This document shows positions 56,365 to 64,000 of a DNA stretch of 64,000 nucleotides, piece by piece. The notes beneath the pieces are model-generated. The model made no database searches. It saw only the letters and a list, made by a program, of their open reading frames with translations, and was not told the DNA's origin. Each line of letters begins with the position of its first letter. Position 1 is the stretch's first letter. The position numbers and the translations under genes are program-made. Source of the DNA: Pluralibacter gergoviae ATCC 33028 = NBRC 105706. Lineage in GTDB: Bacteria; Pseudomonadota; Gammaproteobacteria; Enterobacterales; Enterobacteriaceae. Where the stretch lies: contig NZ_BCZS01000002.1 in assembly GCF_001598855.1 (NCBI RefSeq), positions 310,001-374,000 on the forward strand, read 5' to 3'.

Positions 56365-56397
56365 GACGATGATCTTTTCATCGTCCTGTTTTTTTTA
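56365..56397 (+). terminator. Rho-independent terminator 30 bases upstream of the secreted-protein gene
   Basis: Stem GACGATGA / TCATCGTC with loop TCTTT, followed by CTG and eight T. It points rightward, 285 bases after deoB and only 30 before the next start codon. It either ends read-through from deoB or acts as an attenuator for the following gene. Confidence 0.75.
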
Positions 56398-56427
56398 TGG
56401 TTATTATTGCTTTATTAAAGGTGGGGT

Positions 56428-57159
56428 ATGTTTAAAAAATTACTACTGGCAACCAGTTTGTTAAGTGCCGTAATGCCAGCATTCGCAGCAACGCCAGGTC
56501 TTTCGTGGAAATTGCCAGGAAGCGAAGAGTTGAATCAAATAACCTTTGGAGTGACTATCAACGCGGCAGCAGCAAGAGATCAATTCTATTTTGCTAATCA
56601 GTTCAGCTTCACTAATGGTGGTGATATAGGTTATACGGGGATTCAGCCCACCGTTAATACACAAACCGGTGAACGGCAGTTCAGGGTATTATTTAGCAGC
56701 TTCCGCAGCGACTCCTTCCCGCAATACCCAACGTGCTCTGGCGGTGCTGATGGTGCGAAAGCGGGTACAACGTGCCGTATTCTTGTTCCCGGTTCTCTGG
56801 GCGACACTTTCCGGTTTGAGGTGACTAAAGTAGGTGAAAGGGTGTCCGGTGTGGTTGAAAACCTCACTACCGGTCGTAAGGATATTATCGGGGTCTGGAC
56901 CGTTGGCACCTCTGCCGGCTCTTTAGCACATTCGCAAATCGCCTGGATTGAAAACTACAAAATGAACAACGCGAATTATAAGCTGACCTGCGATAGTACC
57001 GGCTGGCCTTACTATGAGGTTAAATTTTTACCTCCTACGGGTAATGATGGCAAAATACAGGGGACGATCTCTGGCCTTAACCGCGGTTCAGACGCCTGCC
57101 CGGGAGCGATTACCTGGACTACGGACAGTACGGGGACGTTGGTGCACGGCGGATTCTGA
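56428..57159 (+). CDS. Secreted protein of unknown function
   Basis: 243 residues. Clear Sec signal peptide (MFKKLLLATSLLSAVMPAFA, then A-T-P), so the mature part is periplasmic or secreted. Beta-rich with four Cys that could form two disulfides (QYPTCSGG / TTCRILV and YKLTCDST / SDACPGA). The stretch FTNGGDIGYTGIQP resembles the carbohydrate-recognition strands of DUF3472-like lectin domains, but this is a weak similarity. Its own ribosome site is AAAGGTGGGG. Confidence 0.7.
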   Translation: MFKKLLLATSLLSAVMPAFAATPGLSWKLPGSEELNQITFGVTINAAAARDQFYFANQFSFTNGGDIGYTGIQPTVNTQTGERQFRVLFSSFRSDSFPQYPTCSGGADGAKAGTTCRILVPGSLGDTFRFEVTKVGERVSGVVENLTTGRKDIIGVWTVGTSAGSLAHSQIAWIENYKMNNANYKLTCDSTGWPYYEVKFLPPTGNDGKIQGTISGLNRGSDACPGAITWTTDSTGTLVHGGF

Positions 57160-57302
57160 CCCTGCCTAACCGAATGTCAGGGCGGCCCTGCGCCGCCGTA
57201 TTTTCAGAACCCTCCGTAAATCCCGCCGACTCCAGCCATCTCAACTACGCTTAACTGTCTACGCCAAATTTCTAACTGCAATCAGACGGAAGGAGACCAC
57301 AG

Positions 57303-58676
57303 ATGGCATACCAGACAGTGAACCCCGCTACCAACAAACTGATCAAAGCCTACGACAATCATTCAGATGCGGACGTGGAAGCCGCCCTGAAGACCGCCCA
57401 CGCGCTGTACAAATCCGACTGGGCGAAAGGCAGTATTGACCAGCGCCTGCCCGTCCTGCACAGGCTGGCGGATCTTATCGATAGCCGCGTTGAAGAACTG
57501 GCGAAAATTGCCAGCGAAGAGATGGGTAAGCTCATCGGGCAGAGCCGCGGCGAAGTGAAGCTCTGCGCGCAGATCGCCCGCTACTACGCGGATAACGCGA
57601 AAGAATTTCTTAAGCCGGTGCCCTACCAGAGCGAGCTGGGCGAGGCGTGGGTTGAGCACCATCCCATCGGCGTACTGATGGCCGTGGAGCCGTGGAACTT
57701 CCCCTACTATCAGCTGATGCGCGTTCTGGCGCCGAACCTGGCGGCGGGCAACCCGGTGCTGGTCAAGCACGCCAGCATTGTGCCGCACTGCGCCGAGGTG
57801 TTCGCGCACCTGGTGCGCGAAGCGGGCGCGCCGGAAGGGGCGTGGACGAACCTGTTTATCTCCTCGGATCAGGTGGCGAATATTATCGCCGACGACCGCG
57901 TGCAGGGTGCGGCCCTGACCGGTTCGGAAAAAGCGGGCAGCGCGGTGGCCTCTCAGGCCGCTAAATACGTCAAAAAATCGACCCTCGAACTGGGCGGTAA
58001 CGACGTCTTCGTGGTGCTGGATGATGCCGATCTTGAAAAGGCGGTGAAAATCGGCGTGCAGGCGCGCCTGCAGAATGCCGGCCAGGTGTGTACCGCCGCC
58101 AAGCGCTTTATCCTGCATGAGAAAATCGCCGACGCGTTCCTCGATAAGTTCACGCAGGCATTCCAGGCGGTGAAGATTGGCGATCCGCTGGACGAAAGCA
58201 CGAAGCTTGGGCCGCTCTCCTCGAAAGAGGCGCAGGAAACCCTGACGAAGCAGGTTAATGAAGCCGTTAAAAACGGCGCCACCCTGAAGCTCGGCGGTAA
58301 GCCGGTGCAGGGCGAGGGCAGCTTCTTCGAGCCGACGATCCTCACCGATATCGCCCGCGATAACCCGGCCTACTTCGAGGAGTTCTTCGGCCCGGTGGCG
58401 CAGGTGTACGTAGTGAAAGACGATGACGCGGCGGTGAAGCTCGCCAACGATTCCCACTACGGCCTCGGCGGCGCGGTGTTCAGCCAGAACATCGATCGCG
58501 CTAAAAAAATGGCCTCGCGAATCGAAACCGGGATGGTCTACATCAACTGGCTGACCGATACCGCCGCAGAACTGCCGTTCGGCGGCGTCAAGCGTTCCGG
58601 CTACGGGCGCGAGCTGTCGGATCTGGGGATCAAGGAGTTTGTGAACCAGAAGCTGGTGGTGGTCCGCAAGGGATGA
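57303..58676 (+). CDS. sad: Sad-like succinate-semialdehyde dehydrogenase
   Basis: 457 residues, NAD(P)-dependent aldehyde dehydrogenase of the YneI/Sad type. AVEPWNFPYYQLMRVLAPNL (cofactor), TLELGGNDVFVVLDDADL (catalytic Glu), QNAGQVCTAAKRFI (catalytic Cys), and the C-terminal FGGVKRSGYGRELSDLGIKE. It could take the succinate semialdehyde produced by HpaI, linking it to the hpa pathway 20 kb away; that link is inference. Confidence 0.82.
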   Translation: MAYQTVNPATNKLIKAYDNHSDADVEAALKTAHALYKSDWAKGSIDQRLPVLHRLADLIDSRVEELAKIASEEMGKLIGQSRGEVKLCAQIARYYADNAKEFLKPVPYQSELGEAWVEHHPIGVLMAVEPWNFPYYQLMRVLAPNLAAGNPVLVKHASIVPHCAEVFAHLVREAGAPEGAWTNLFISSDQVANIIADDRVQGAALTGSEKAGSAVASQAAKYVKKSTLELGGNDVFVVLDDADLEKAVKIGVQARLQNAGQVCTAAKRFILHEKIADAFLDKFTQAFQAVKIGDPLDESTKLGPLSSKEAQETLTKQVNEAVKNGATLKLGGKPVQGEGSFFEPTILTDIARDNPAYFEEFFGPVAQVYVVKDDDAAVKLANDSHYGLGGAVFSQNIDRAKKMASRIETGMVYINWLTDTAAELPFGGVKRSGYGRELSDLGIKEFVNQKLVVVRKG

Positions 58677-58704
58677 TTCTTATTCCGGGCTAAAGCAGCA
58701 CGCG

Positions 58705-58741
58705 CGCGCCGTCGGCAGAGTCTGCCGACGGCGCGTCTTTT
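58705..58741 (+). terminator. Rho-independent terminator after the sad-like gene
   Basis: 15-bp stem CGCGCCGTCGGCAGA / TCTGCCGACGGCGCG followed by TCTTTT. The 287 bases from here to the porin gene are AT-rich and hold its promoter; I see no gene. Confidence 0.85.
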
Positions 58742-59028
58742 CATACCGTCCGCAATGCTGTCTGAGAAATAATGGCTGTGGCGCAGCTAATCATATTTTT
58801 TTCCCGGTCATAAATGCAGATTAATTATCTACAGACACACCTTTCCCTCATATTTTCTTCTTTAGCGTAAGGCCTCTGCCATTAATTAATGAGCGTTCAC
58901 CCTTTTAACTGATAATCGCTAAAATGCGCGACTGCGCGCGATTTAATGCCTCGCAATGGAAAAGAGGGAATTTTAAACTCTGGTATCATTTCGACACGAT
59001 TAGGATGAGTTAATGGCTGGAGAGCATT

Positions 59029-60162
59029 TTGCGTCGCATCAGATATTATTCGGCTCTGGTACTATTTAGTTCTGTGAGTACTTTTTCCACTCACGCTGAA
59101 GTCACCGTTCTGGAAAAAAAACAGTTTAATAATACCCTGCTGGATCCCCTGAGTCTGGAAGTCGGCGGCAGCATCCGGCCAGAATTTATCTGGAATAACG
59201 GCCCCGAGCCGGGATATGACAAAAATGGTCACGACGGCGGAACGCGCTTTCGCTTTACCGCCGACTACGCCCTCGCGCCGCACACCTCGGTGGTGGGCTA
59301 CTATGAGTGGGGAGTGGATATCGCCCACGTGCTCGGTATGAGCAGCCACTACGATCATGACGCGCCCGACGACTTCCAGCGCCAGCTCTACGGCGGTATC
59401 AAAGACGATCGCTACGGTACCCTGACCTACGGCCATCAGTACGGCGCCTACTACGATGCGGTGGGGGTAAAAAGCGATGTCTGGGACAACGACGGCCACG
59501 CCAGCGCCAACTGGATCGGCGTCGGCGGGGACTACGACGGCGGCGAGCGGCCGAAAAACACCCTCAAATACACCAATACCTTTGGCGACCTGACGCTTTA
59601 CGCCGACTACCTGATGCCCGTGGACGAGAAGTGGATGGGGGACGATATGCGCTATCGCCGCAACCACGGGGGCGGGATTGGCTTTGACTACCAGCTGGAA
59701 AAGGATCTCACCGTCAGCGCGGCCTGGAACCAGACCAAAGCGACCATCAAGAACAGCGCCGGGGAGCAGAAGGGTTACCATCAGCAGTACTCCGGGGCGG
59801 CGCTGACCTGGCAGCCGGATAACTGGTATCTGGTCGGCACCGCGACCTGGTACAAGCACTACGTGCCGACCAAAAGAACCGCGACGGTGGATCGCTACTT
59901 TGCAGGCGACGGCTACGGGCTGGAGAGTTTCGCGGGCTACACCTTCCATATCGACAAGCCGCTGCTGCAGTCCGTGCAGCCCTATCTGGGCGCCGATACC
60001 CTGCGCCTGAAGGGGGAGGAGAACTACCACGCCAACCACGTCTATCTGGGCATGTACACCCAGATAGCCTACGGCTTCTCGTTCTATCTGGAGCGCACGC
60101 TGGCATCCACTTCCGATAACGAAGCGGACACCACCTGGCTCTCGGTGTACTACGATTTCTGA
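59029..60162 (+). CDS. General outer-membrane porin, TTG start
   Basis: 377 residues. Signal peptide MRRIRYYSALVLFSSVSTFSTHA. Beta-barrel pattern with porin signatures (SLEVGGSIRPEFIWNNG, RQLYGGIKDDRYGTLTYGHQ) and a terminal aromatic residue (WLSVYYDF), as required for barrel assembly. The start is TTG at 59029, preceded by GGAG at 59019-59022. No ATG or GTG in frame lies between it and the upstream stop at 59011. Substrate unknown. Confidence 0.8.
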   Translation: MRRIRYYSALVLFSSVSTFSTHAEVTVLEKKQFNNTLLDPLSLEVGGSIRPEFIWNNGPEPGYDKNGHDGGTRFRFTADYALAPHTSVVGYYEWGVDIAHVLGMSSHYDHDAPDDFQRQLYGGIKDDRYGTLTYGHQYGAYYDAVGVKSDVWDNDGHASANWIGVGGDYDGGERPKNTLKYTNTFGDLTLYADYLMPVDEKWMGDDMRYRRNHGGGIGFDYQLEKDLTVSAAWNQTKATIKNSAGEQKGYHQQYSGAALTWQPDNWYLVGTATWYKHYVPTKRTATVDRYFAGDGYGLESFAGYTFHIDKPLLQSVQPYLGADTLRLKGEENYHANHVYLGMYTQIAYGFSFYLERTLASTSDNEADTTWLSVYYDF

Positions 60163-60180
60163 TACCGCTTGCGGGGCAGA

Positions 60181-61140
60181 TTACGCTTTCTTCAGCCCCG
60201 CAAACGCCGCCCGGATCTCCGCCTCCGGCAGTTCGACGCCGATAAACACCATCACGCTGTGCGGCGCCTCGTCGCCCCAGGGGCGGTCCCAGTCGGCGCT
60301 GTAGAGGCGCTGCACGCCCTGAAACAGCAGCCGGTTTGGCTCGCCGTCGATCCACAGCATGCCCTTGTAGCGCAGAAGCTGCTCCGAGTATGTGAGCAGC
60401 AGATTTTCCATCACCCGCGACACCTCGCTGATGTCTACCGGGTAGTCGAGGTCGACTACGATGGAGGCTATATCGTTCTGCTTCTCCGCCACGAAGTGGA
60501 AGCGCGGCCCGGGCTGCACCACCTTCTCTTCCAGCATAAAGCCGCCGGTATCAAACAGCAGTCCGAGGTCGATATCGCCGTGGGTCACGGTATAAATCGG
60601 CGCCCTGGCGTTAATGCGCGCCAGCCGCTCGCGCAGTTTTTCGCTGTCGCCCGCCACGTCCGTCTTGGTCAGCAGAATGCGGTCCGCGTAGCCTACCTGC
60701 GACTGGGCGAGAGTGTACTGGTTCATCTGCCCGTCGGCGTGCACCGCGTCGACCAGGGCGATCACGCCGTCGAGCAGGTAGCGCTGGCAAATCACCTCGT
60801 GGGAGAAAAAGGTCTGGACGATCGGGCCGGGATCGGCCATGCCGGTGCACTCGACGATCAGCCGGTCAAAGTCGAGATCCCCGCGATCGCGGCCGTCGAG
60901 CAGATCCAGCAGGGCGTCTTCCAGCTCGTTTGAACGGCTGCAGCAGATGCAGCCGTTGGTCAGCGTTTTGATCTGCGTCGCACGGTCGCCGACCAGCTGA
61001 CTATCAATAGAAACTTCGCCAAATTCGTTTTCAATGACGGCAATTTTGTGGCCGTGCTGCGCGTTGAGGATATGGCGCAGCAGGGTCGTTTTTCCGGCGC
61101 CGAGAAAGCCGGTGAGTAGGGTGACGGCGATAGGGGGCAT
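60181..61140 (-). CDS. yjiA: YjiA-like COG0523 GTPase (CobW/P47K family)
   Basis: 319 residues. Walker A GFLGAGKTT (residues 11-19), metal motif NGCICC (near 63), VECTGMADP switch, TKTD G4 motif and a CobW C-terminal domain (SVMVFIGVELPEAEI). COG0523 proteins are metallochaperone GTPases; E. coli YjiA binds transition metals. Same direction and just after btsT, as in E. coli, but the small yjiX gene that normally lies between them is absent. Confidence 0.9.
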   Translation of the reverse strand: MPPIAVTLLTGFLGAGKTTLLRHILNAQHGHKIAVIENEFGEVSIDSQLVGDRATQIKTLTNGCICCSRSNELEDALLDLLDGRDRGDLDFDRLIVECTGMADPGPIVQTFFSHEVICQRYLLDGVIALVDAVHADGQMNQYTLAQSQVGYADRILLTKTDVAGDSEKLRERLARINARAPIYTVTHGDIDLGLLFDTGGFMLEEKVVQPGPRFHFVAEKQNDIASIVVDLDYPVDISEVSRVMENLLLTYSEQLLRYKGMLWIDGEPNRLLFQGVQRLYSADWDRPWGDEAPHSVMVFIGVELPEAEIRAAFAGLKKA

Positions 61141-61200
61141 GTGCGGCTCCTTGGGATTTTTCGTCCACGTTAGCAGACTACGCGGCGCCTGATAAGTGAA

Positions 61201-61220
61201 GGCCCCGCGTTTGCGGGGCC
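61201..61220 (-). terminator. Hairpin between btsT and yjiA
   Basis: GGCCCCGCG / CGCGGGGCC-type stem with a short loop, 8 bases beyond the btsT stop. A weak U-run follows on the leftward transcript. It probably attenuates btsT transcription before yjiA. Confidence 0.6.
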
Positions 61221-61228
61221 ATGTTGGA

Positions 61229-63382
61229 TTAATGATGAGAGGAGGTCTTCACGCCACCCTCCGGCACCGGCACGTAAGGTGTCTCCTGGTCGGTGCGTTT
61301 GTCGATATTGCGCACCTTCAGCCAGGTCTTAATACCGTAGAAGATGATGCTGTACACCACCACCAGGAACAGAATGCTCAGCCCGGCGTTGGTGTAGTTG
61401 TTCACCACGATATGGTTCATGTTGGCAATCTGCGTCGCGGTCAGGTCCGCGCTGCCGCTGGCAATCTTCTCTTTATACTGGTTAGCCATGTAGAGGAAGC
61501 CCTCCAGCTGCGGATTGCTGCTGAACAGCTTCAGGCCCAGCGCCCAGGTGGTGCACAGCAGCAGCCATACCGCCGGGATCACGGTGACCCAGATATACTT
61601 GCTGCGCTTCATCTTCACCAGAATTACCGTACCGAGCACCAGCGCCACCGCGGCCAGCATCTGGTTAGAGATACCGAACAGCGGCCACAGGCTCTTCACG
61701 CCGCCCAGCGGATCCACCACGCCCTGATAGAGCAGGTAGCCCCACAGGCCGACGCAGCCCGCGGTACCCAGCACGCCCGCTACCAGCGAATCGGTTTTCT
61801 TGAGGAACGGGATAAAGTTGCCGAGCAGATCCTGCAGCATAAAGCGGCCCGCGCGGGTGCCCGCATCCAGCGCGGTGAGGATAAACAGCGCTTCAAACAG
61901 GATGCCGAAGTGATACCAGAAGCCCATATCGGCCCACGGCAGTACCTTGTGGAAGACGTGGGCGATACCCACCGCCAGGGTCGGCGCGCCGCCCGCGCGG
62001 TTGAGTACCGACGGTTCGCCGATATCTTTCGCGGTCTGCATGATCTCTTCCGGCGAAATCACGAAGCCCCAGGAGCTGACGGTGGCCGCCGCGTGAACGC
62101 TAACGTCTTTCAGCTGGGCCATGATCAGCGCCGCGTTCTCGCCGCCCATCTCGTGCAGGTTCGGCATGGTGATGCCGAGGCCCGCCGGCGGGGTGTTCAT
62201 CGCAAAGTAGAGGCCCGGCTCGATAATCGAGGCCGCCACCAGCGCCATGATCGCCACGAAGGATTCCATCAGCATCGCGCCGTAGCCGATAAAGCGGGCA
62301 TCGGTTTCATTGGCCAGCAGCTTCGGCGTGGTGCCCGAGGCAATCAGGGCGTGGAAGCCGGAGACCGCGCCGCAGGCGATGGTAATAAACAGGAACGGGA
62401 ACAGCGCGCCTTTCCACAGCGGGCCGGTGCCGTCGACGTACTGAGTCATCGCCGGCATTTTCAGATCCGGATTGAGGATAACGATGCCGATCGCCAGCCC
62501 GACGATAACGCCAATCTTGAGGAAGGTCGCCAGATAGTCGCGCGGCGCCAGAATCAGCCACACCGGCAGCAGGGCGGAGATAAACGCGTAGCCGATCAGG
62601 GTGAAGGTGATGGTGGTGTCCTTAAAGGTCAGCGCCGGGCCCCAGTACGGGTCGTGAGCGATGACGCCGCCGAACCAGATGGCGGCCACCAGCAGCACGA
62701 TGCCGATAACCGACACTTCGCCGACGCGGCCGGGGCGAATAAAGCGCATATAAATGCCCATCAGCAGGGCAATCGGCACCGTCGAGCAGACCGTAAACAC
62801 GCCCCACGGGCTTTCCGCCAGCGCCTTGACGACGATAAGCGCCAGCACCGCGAGGATAATAATCATGATCAGGAAGCAGCCGAACAGGGCAATGGAGCCG
62901 GGCACCCGGCCCATCTCCTCTTTGATCATCTCGCCGAGCGACGAGCCGTTCCGCCGCGAAGAGATAAACAGCACCATAAAGTCCTGTACGGCACCCGCGA
63001 GCACTACGCCCGCCAGCAGCCACAGCGTGCCGGGCAGATAGCCCATCTGCGCCGCCAGCACCGGGCCCACCAGCGGGCCCGCGCCGGCGATGGCGGCAAA
63101 GTGGTGGCCGAACAGCACGTAGCGATTGGTTGGCACGTAGTTGAGGCCGTCGTTATTGATAACCGCCGGCGTCGCGCGGGTCGGGTCCAGCTTCATCACC
63201 TTCTGGGCGATGTAGAGGCTGTAGTAGCGGTAGGCCACCAGATAAACCGAGACCGAGGCGACGACGATCCACAGGGCGCTGACGTGCTCGCCCCGGCGCA
63301 GGGCCACCACCGCCAGACAGAACGCGCCGAGTATGCCGAGCGCTGCCCAGGGGAGATGGCGGATGAGTTTTTTCATGTCCAT
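61229..63382 (-). CDS. btsT: BtsT, pyruvate/H+ symporter of the CstA family
   Basis: 717 residues, many membrane segments. N-terminus MDMKKLIRHLPWAALGILGA. CstA motifs NNDGLNYVPTNRYVLFGHHF, AIAGAGPLVGPVLAAQMGYL and ISSRRNGSSLGEMIKEEMGR. C-terminal cytoplasmic tail VRNIDKRTDQETPYVPVPEG. In E. coli, BtsT takes up pyruvate in nutrient limitation under BtsSR and CRP control; a CRP-like site lies upstream here. Confidence 0.93.
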   Translation of the reverse strand: MDMKKLIRHLPWAALGILGAFCLAVVALRRGEHVSALWIVVASVSVYLVAYRYYSLYIAQKVMKLDPTRATPAVINNDGLNYVPTNRYVLFGHHFAAIAGAGPLVGPVLAAQMGYLPGTLWLLAGVVLAGAVQDFMVLFISSRRNGSSLGEMIKEEMGRVPGSIALFGCFLIMIIILAVLALIVVKALAESPWGVFTVCSTVPIALLMGIYMRFIRPGRVGEVSVIGIVLLVAAIWFGGVIAHDPYWGPALTFKDTTITFTLIGYAFISALLPVWLILAPRDYLATFLKIGVIVGLAIGIVILNPDLKMPAMTQYVDGTGPLWKGALFPFLFITIACGAVSGFHALIASGTTPKLLANETDARFIGYGAMLMESFVAIMALVAASIIEPGLYFAMNTPPAGLGITMPNLHEMGGENAALIMAQLKDVSVHAAATVSSWGFVISPEEIMQTAKDIGEPSVLNRAGGAPTLAVGIAHVFHKVLPWADMGFWYHFGILFEALFILTALDAGTRAGRFMLQDLLGNFIPFLKKTDSLVAGVLGTAGCVGLWGYLLYQGVVDPLGGVKSLWPLFGISNQMLAAVALVLGTVILVKMKRSKYIWVTVIPAVWLLLCTTWALGLKLFSSNPQLEGFLYMANQYKEKIASGSADLTATQIANMNHIVVNNYTNAGLSILFLVVVYSIIFYGIKTWLKVRNIDKRTDQETPYVPVPEGGVKTSSHH

Positions 63383-63575
63383 AGTAACAACCTGACTGAG
63401 AGTAGAGAGGAGATATTGTTTTGTTTATTGCTGGGTGCTGTTAACGGATGCTATGGCTATCGTGCCAGACGCGCGGGTGCGTGCGCGTCTGATTATGGGT
63501 GAGTGGTTGTATGGCGGGGCGAGCGGTTATTTTTCCGGCTGAGCGGTTTTTTGTACTGATTCCGACAACTGAAAT

Positions 63576-63591
63576 TGTGATTCAAATCACG
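63576..63591. promoter_or_regulatory. CRP-binding-like site in the btsT / deaminase divergent region
   Basis: TGTGATTCAAATCACG matches the TGTGA-N6-TCACA consensus in 9 of 10 half-site bases. It is 194 bases upstream of btsT and 62 bases upstream of the rightward gene, so it could serve either. Confidence 0.7.
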
Positions 63592-63608
63592 CTTAAGATT
63601 TTGATTAC

Positions 63609-63632
63609 GCGCATATTACGCGTAATGTGCGC
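63609..63632. promoter_or_regulatory. 24-bp near-perfect palindrome before the deaminase gene
   Basis: GCGCATATTACG / CGTAATGTGCGC: symmetric except one base pair, 22 bases before the ATG at 63654. It may be an operator for a defence-gene repressor, or part of an RNA hairpin in the leader. Confidence 0.55.
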
Positions 63633-63653
63633 AGCACAAATAAGGAGGAAGAG

Positions 63654-64000
63654 ATGCAGGGAGCCGCAAGAGAAATAAGTGCCGTAAAAAAACAATCGAT
63701 TGCCGTGCGGACGATTGACTCTACCCAGGAGGCATTGGCCAGCATGACGCCGGAGCTGGTGATTGCACTTTGTGGTCCCATTGGCTCTCCGCTGCATGAG
63801 ACCGCAGGGCATGTTTGTAAGCTGATTGAGGAGTTCAGCTATCATGCCGAAATTATTCGCTTAAGCGAAATTATTCGCCTCAATATGCCGTTAGTCGCCG
63901 CGAGCGTCGATTCACATTCCCGGCATGCGGAAATTGACTCACTCATTCGCGGCGGTGATGCGCTGAGAGAGCGCTACGGAAATGATATTCTGGCTAAAAT
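63654..64000 (+). CDS. AvcD-like anti-phage dCTP deaminase, N-terminal part (runs off the window)
   Basis: First 115 residues. Strong ribosome site AAGGAGG (63643-63649). After about 35 variable residues comes a P-loop-like start ELVIALCGPIGSPLHETAGH, then EEFSYHAEIIRLSEIIR and GGDALRERYGNDILAK. This is the kinase-like N-terminal domain of anti-phage dCTP deaminases (AvcD family), which remove dCTP/dCMP during phage infection. The deaminase zinc motif lies past the window end, so the call is provisional. Confidence 0.7.
   Translation, partial: MQGAAREISAVKKQSIAVRTIDSTQEALASMTPELVIALCGPIGSPLHETAGHVCKLIEEFSYHAEIIRLSEIIRLNMPLVAASVDSHSRHAEIDSLIRGGDALRERYGNDILAK

Noticed and set aside
61196..63502. 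768-codon open frame antisense to btsT
   Set aside because: It is rich in His, Arg, Gln and Asp with no domain, and mirrors the GC-rich third positions of btsT.

Overview
The window is chromosomal DNA of an enterobacterium, probably close to Klebsiella, Raoultella, Kluyvera or Enterobacter. The evidence is high GC with enterobacterial codon use, recognisable yqjI/yqjH, yjiR/yjiS, yjiN, yjiA and btsT homologues, a 4-hydroxyphenylacetate (hpa) gene set, and an Rhs locus of the type VI secretion kind. The hpa genes, yjiA/btsT and the start of an anti-phage deaminase gene lie in the chromosomal neighbourhood that in E. coli is a hotspot for restriction and defence genes.

Layout. 0-3 kb: yqjI and yqjH, divergent around two identical palindromes and a Fur-like box, then a YcaC-type hydrolase. 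3-12.2 kb: an MFS transporter, a DUF1269 protein, and an AraC regulator divergent from a DUF2264 / sugar-transporter / GH88 operon for unsaturated uronate oligosaccharides, then yjiR (MocR type) divergent from yjiS. 12.3-14.9 kb: a MarR / HlyD / DUF2955 efflux operon. 15.05-17.14 kb: hpaC and hpaB. 17.4-31.56 kb: a 14.4 kb island with an EagR-type chaperone, a PAAR-Rhs WHH-nuclease toxin, a putative immunity gene, a second partial rhs copy, an internally deleted IS3-family element, three IS256-family copies (one dead), IS1 and IS903 scraps, an AT-rich gene of unknown function and a truncated DnaJ-zinc-finger-like gene. 31.58-40.53 kb: the rest of the hpa cluster (A, X, I, H, F, D, E, G and divergent R). 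The island therefore separates hpaA from hpaB.

40.5-44.6 kb: an Rpn/YhgA-type nuclease gene overlapping hpaR, an Ldh-family dehydrogenase, DUF2164 and yjiN. 44.6-48.9 kb: six genes around a Fur-like box, ending in a P-type ATPase whose membrane motif is SCA. Three of the six proteins share an R-L-R-(L/V)-R motif (PGRLRLR in two of them) where a metal-binding CxxC would be expected. I read this as a candidate ferrosome (fez) iron-organelle operon, the most interesting system here. 48.96-60.2 kb: a cytoplasmic GH28 enzyme, a LysR scrap, a nucleoside-scavenging set (MFS, uridine-phosphorylase-like, Tsx-like, LacI regulator, deoB), a secreted protein of unknown function, a succinate-semialdehyde dehydrogenase and a porin. 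60.2-63.4 kb: yjiA and btsT. 63.65 kb to the end: the start of an AvcD-like anti-phage dCTP deaminase gene.

A second clear oddity is hpaD. It encodes the vicinal-oxygen-chelate dioxygenase known from Brevibacterium (His155, His214 and Glu267 all in place) rather than the LigB-type enzyme usual in E. coli.
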